64,000 nucleotides of DNA from GCA-2697345 sp045565015 (GTDB lineage Bacteria > Pseudomonadota > Alphaproteobacteria > Rhodobacterales > Rhodobacteraceae). The stretch lies in NCBI GenBank assembly GCA_045565015.1, contig JBJLGD010000038.1, positions 36,977 to 100,976 on the forward strand. The letters are read 5' to 3'. Positions 61,602-64,000 of the stretch are shown here, in pieces. The position numbers and the translations under genes are program-made. Within the stretch, counting starts at the first letter, position 1; each line of letters begins with the position of its first letter. The notes beneath the pieces are model-generated. The model was not told the origin of the DNA. It saw only the letters and a program-made list of their open reading frames with translations, and did not search any database.

Positions 61602-63747
61602 CAGTTTCAAACTCTGTTCTATCCAAAAAACGATCTAAAACGTTTTGCGTAACTCTGGATACCGAGTTATCTGCTCCAGCCCAGAGCAGTGATGTTGCCC
61701 AAGCAATACTGCCTGTAGACCAAACTGCCCCACCATTAGGAATCGTAAAAAATACCATATCTGCTCGAACTCTCCCATTTTGAACACCATCGAGAGCTCT
61801 GGTTGTGGTTATAAACTCTTCTCCGGTCAGAAGACCACCAGCGCCAACATACTCGGACGTAGCTACAACTATTGAATTCTCAGGAGAACCCAAATCTTGG
61901 TCCCACCGATCAATTTCAAGCCCTACGCAACCACCACCACGATACCCGAAATCACCAATTATATCTGTGTTTAGATCTTTAAAAATAAAGTCAGTTTCTT
62001 TACTGTAGGATGCCGTACTGCGGCGAAACCAAGTTGATTTTACAAAAAGTGTCGAACTAAATCCATTTCCTACTAGAGTTTGCGGCGCGCGGCCATATGT
62101 TCTCCAAAGACCTCCAGGCTCTCCTGTAAAACCAAGATGGTGTTCTCCGGGTTCGCCTTCCCAAGTTCTAACTCCTGATACTCCTCTACGATGTTCCATA
62201 ACACCGGGGTAATGTTCAGAAAAAGCTACTCTCCAATAAAATCCATTACCCCCAAGGTACATATGCCTACCACCATTATGTTGATACTTTGACAACGCAT
62301 CCCACATTTCTGTTGAATAGTACTCCGGATGTGATGCAGTAATAACCACACTATAATTTTTCAACACAGCGAATCCAAAGTTATGTAAATCTTCATCAGT
62401 AACGACTTCATAATCGTAACCTTTTTCTTCGAGCCATCTAATAATGTGAGTATCATTAATATAGTTGAAGGTATAAAGACCTGGTCGATTATTCAAAATG
62501 GGCCGTCGATCACCGACATAAACTACTCCGGATTCATCTGAGTGCGTATCGTAATTTGACAAGCCTAGTTCACGATGTTCGTTTAAGTATAGCTCGTCCT
62601 CACTTAGAGAGATAGGTGCTTCAAATAGATTCTCGGTGTTGTGGGAGTCAAATTTAACATGAGTATTTGCATAAGCTTTATAGGTTGCGGTAGGGGCCAA
62701 AAATAAGATTTTTTTATTCGATTTTCTTAATCGTTGGCTCACAAAAAATGGTATGTCACTCAATATACCTTTAGCCCTAACACGAGCTATATAGTAACCT
62801 GAGCGTGTATTTTTTGGTGGTGCGATCGTAAGGTTTGTTTGCCATTTACAATCTGTTATGTCGTCATCATGAAAATGTATTGCTCCGTAAAGGTTTGGAT
62901 TATCTGTCCAGCTATCCACAGATCCATTCCAGTTGTGACCTGTTGCACCACGTAACGGGCAATTTATAAGCTCAATATCAAACCCCTTTTTCTGATTACT
63001 AGTTACTGAAGGTTTACTAATTTCCTTTGAAAAATCCCAAGATATTGTTGATTCAGCGTCGTTATCTATAACGATAATTGGTGCTTCAATTTTACCATTG
63101 AAGTGATCACTAGTAAAATTTTGCTCTGTAGCGAATTTTTTGAATTTCGCACCGAATATCATTGGTGTTTTAAAAATTAATGAGTTGGTAGAACTTAGAA
63201 TTGAATTTGAATTACAGGATAGTAAATGGCCTGTGATAGGTTTTAACATTTGCATTTCGATAGAAATAGCTTTTGTTGTTATATCGACTGTGCCTTTAAT
63301 AAAATACCAATTGCGTAGCAATAGCGGTTGGTTAATCGACACTTCAGAGCCGTTAAAGTAGTATGTTAAAATATTGTCAGGGTTTATAACTAGATTTACC
63401 TCACCCCAGTTGAAAATAGTTTGTCTTTTATCTGAAGCTTTAGTTGGCCAAATATACATCTCGATAGATATTTGGCTCTTGGGTGTTAGATACGACGAGT
63501 TTTCTACGATACCGTAGGAACCTAAGTTAATATCTTGTTTTGATACATCGACATGTTTTTGAGCTCCCCAATTTTGAAGTTCAAACTGCTGACCCGGACC
63601 GTTTGGATCAATATCTGCGCATACAACTCTCATAATTTCTACAGAGCATATTTTAGGTGTTTCAGTCGATAGTTTTAAACCAGTTGTCTGATCAGTTGAG
63701 ATTTCGTTAGGCTGGCAGTACCCAACTATTCCTGTGCTACTTTCCAT
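61594..63747 (-). CDS. N,N-dimethylformamidase large-subunit-like amidohydrolase (paralogue 2)
   Basis: 717 residues, paralogous along its length to the 48.6-kb gene: MRVVCADIDPNGPG, a LamG-like sandwich, AIHFHDDDITDCKWQT, APTATYKAYAN, TASHPEYYS and MYLGGNGFYW. By the same reasoning, candidate iron ligands are Tyr356, Tyr399 and Glu475 (with His473 and Asn501). The ATG shares a base with the stop of the upstream small-subunit-like gene (TAATG), and its end overlaps the HyuA start, so all four genes form one operon. Confidence 0.88.
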   Translation of the reverse strand: MESSTGIVGYCQPNEISTDQTTGLKLSTETPKICSVEIMRVVCADIDPNGPGQQFELQNWGAQKHVDVSKQDINLGSYGIVENSSYLTPKSQISIEMYIWPTKASDKRQTIFNWGEVNLVINPDNILTYYFNGSEVSINQPLLLRNWYFIKGTVDITTKAISIEMQMLKPITGHLLSCNSNSILSSTNSLIFKTPMIFGAKFKKFATEQNFTSDHFNGKIEAPIIVIDNDAESTISWDFSKEISKPSVTSNQKKGFDIELINCPLRGATGHNWNGSVDSWTDNPNLYGAIHFHDDDITDCKWQTNLTIAPPKNTRSGYYIARVRAKGILSDIPFFVSQRLRKSNKKILFLAPTATYKAYANTHVKFDSHNTENLFEAPISLSEDELYLNEHRELGLSNYDTHSDESGVVYVGDRRPILNNRPGLYTFNYINDTHIIRWLEEKGYDYEVVTDEDLHNFGFAVLKNYSVVITASHPEYYSTEMWDALSKYQHNGGRHMYLGGNGFYWRVAFSEHYPGVMEHRRGVSGVRTWEGEPGEHHLGFTGEPGGLWRTYGRAPQTLVGNGFSSTLFVKSTWFRRSTASYSKETDFIFKDLNTDIIGDFGYRGGGCVGLEIDRWDQDLGSPENSIVVATSEYVGAGGLLTGEEFITTTRALDGVQNGRVRADMVFFTIPNGGAVWSTGSIAWATSLLWAGADNSVSRVTQNVLDRFLDRTEFETDE

Positions 63748-64000
63748 TACTTAGAGTCTTCTAAGGTTATTGGAATACCGGTTAATTCGTACCATCTTCG
63801 CTTAAAAATATCCCATTCTGCGTCAGCAATAGAATCATATGTTACTCCTTCTACAGGCGTTGGTCCTATTCCTCGTTGGCCACTTAATCTTGCCAAACCA
63901 AATACCTTAAATGGTACAATTACGATTAAGACAAACCGACCTTTTAGAGGAGTAGTTCGCATTTTGTCCAAGATCTTTTGTAACTCATTGCTAAATGGGC
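63747..64000 (-). CDS. N,N-dimethylformamidase small-subunit-like protein, 5' end beyond window
   Basis: Partial: the reading frame stays open to the window edge, leaving 83 readable C-terminal residues. It reads NELQKILDKMRTTPLKGRFV, then VPFKVFGLARLSGQRG, ending with AEWDIFKRRWYELTGIPI. The repeated pattern of aromatic, Arg-rich helices and its exact coupling to a DMFase large-subunit gene suggest the DmfA1-type small subunit; the similarity is by memory only. The upstream part must be read from flanking sequence. Confidence 0.55.
   Translation of the reverse strand, partial: PFSNELQKILDKMRTTPLKGRFVLIVIVPFKVFGLARLSGQRGIGPTPVEGVTYDSIADAEWDIFKRRWYELTGIPITLEDSK

Noticed and set aside
1..64000. 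CRISPR array or phage/transposon remnants
   Set aside because: The only regular repeat is the 22-bp array at 1.4 kb, which has no spacers; no mobile-element protein was found.

Overview
The window is about two-thirds A+T by eye and densely coded on both strands. No stretch longer than about 300 bases lacks a gene. The gene set points to a marine alphaproteobacterium, most likely a low-GC, Rhodobacterales-like lineage (inference). The signs are alpha-type SspB, the purL-bolA-grxD block, zapA beside transketolase, a single-chain indolepyruvate ferredoxin oxidoreductase divergent from a LysR gene, and a gpx-yqaA-dsbB operon followed by a tRNA-Leu and a hemP operon. No integrase, transposase, phage gene or CRISPR array was seen.

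Region 1 (1-30 kb) is conserved core: pgk, gap, zapA, tkt, grxD, bolA, purL, the LysR/IOR pair, tusA-like, an RHH protein, fumC, sspB, mnmA, ligA, recG, an Fe-S scaffold, gluQ, a methyltransferase, trmFO, gyrA, and gpx-yqaA-dsbB. It ends with tRNA-Leu(CAA). Two small genes that are easily missed lie nearby. One encodes a 39-aa single-TM peptide after recG. The other is a 53-aa leader gene of the hemP operon, whose promoter contains an iron-box-like TGA-N9-TCA.

Region 2 (30.6-47 kb) is accessory catabolism. It holds an iodotyrosine-deiodinase-like nitroreductase, an SDR, an overlapping pair of Lin0512-family genes, a DAO-type oxidase, a homocysteine-methyltransferase-family protein, a gamma-glutamyltransferase-family protein, an arylformamidase-like hydrolase, a GMC oxidase, an Lrp regulator with a Thr/Ser dehydratase and an amidase, and a four-gene minus-strand operon (flavin/Fe-S oxidoreductase, crotonase, flavin reductase, tautomerase). 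Several of these carry substitutions at normally invariant catalytic positions.

Region 3 (47-64 kb) contains two loci built around large proteins of the N,N-dimethylformamidase (DMFase) large-subunit family. In the first (47.1-50.8 kb) the DMFase-like gene follows a thiazoline-carboxylate-hydrolase-like gene and a 3-hydroxyisobutyrate-dehydrogenase-like gene. In the second (57.9-64.0 kb) a DMFase small-subunit-like gene (cut by the window edge), a large-subunit gene and a hydantoinase/oxoprolinase A-B pair form one tightly packed minus-strand operon. In each locus a likely ring-opening hydrolase sits next to a DMFase-like amidohydrolase. This is the strongest candidate here for an undescribed pathway, perhaps ring opening of a cyclic amide, imide or thiazoline followed by hydrolysis of the resulting amide; the substrate is unknown. 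Between the loci are a cyclic-nucleotide-regulated K+ channel, a threonine aldolase, a class III cyclase with TPRs, a methyltransferase, an unknown protein, a TetR regulator and an HD-domain protein.
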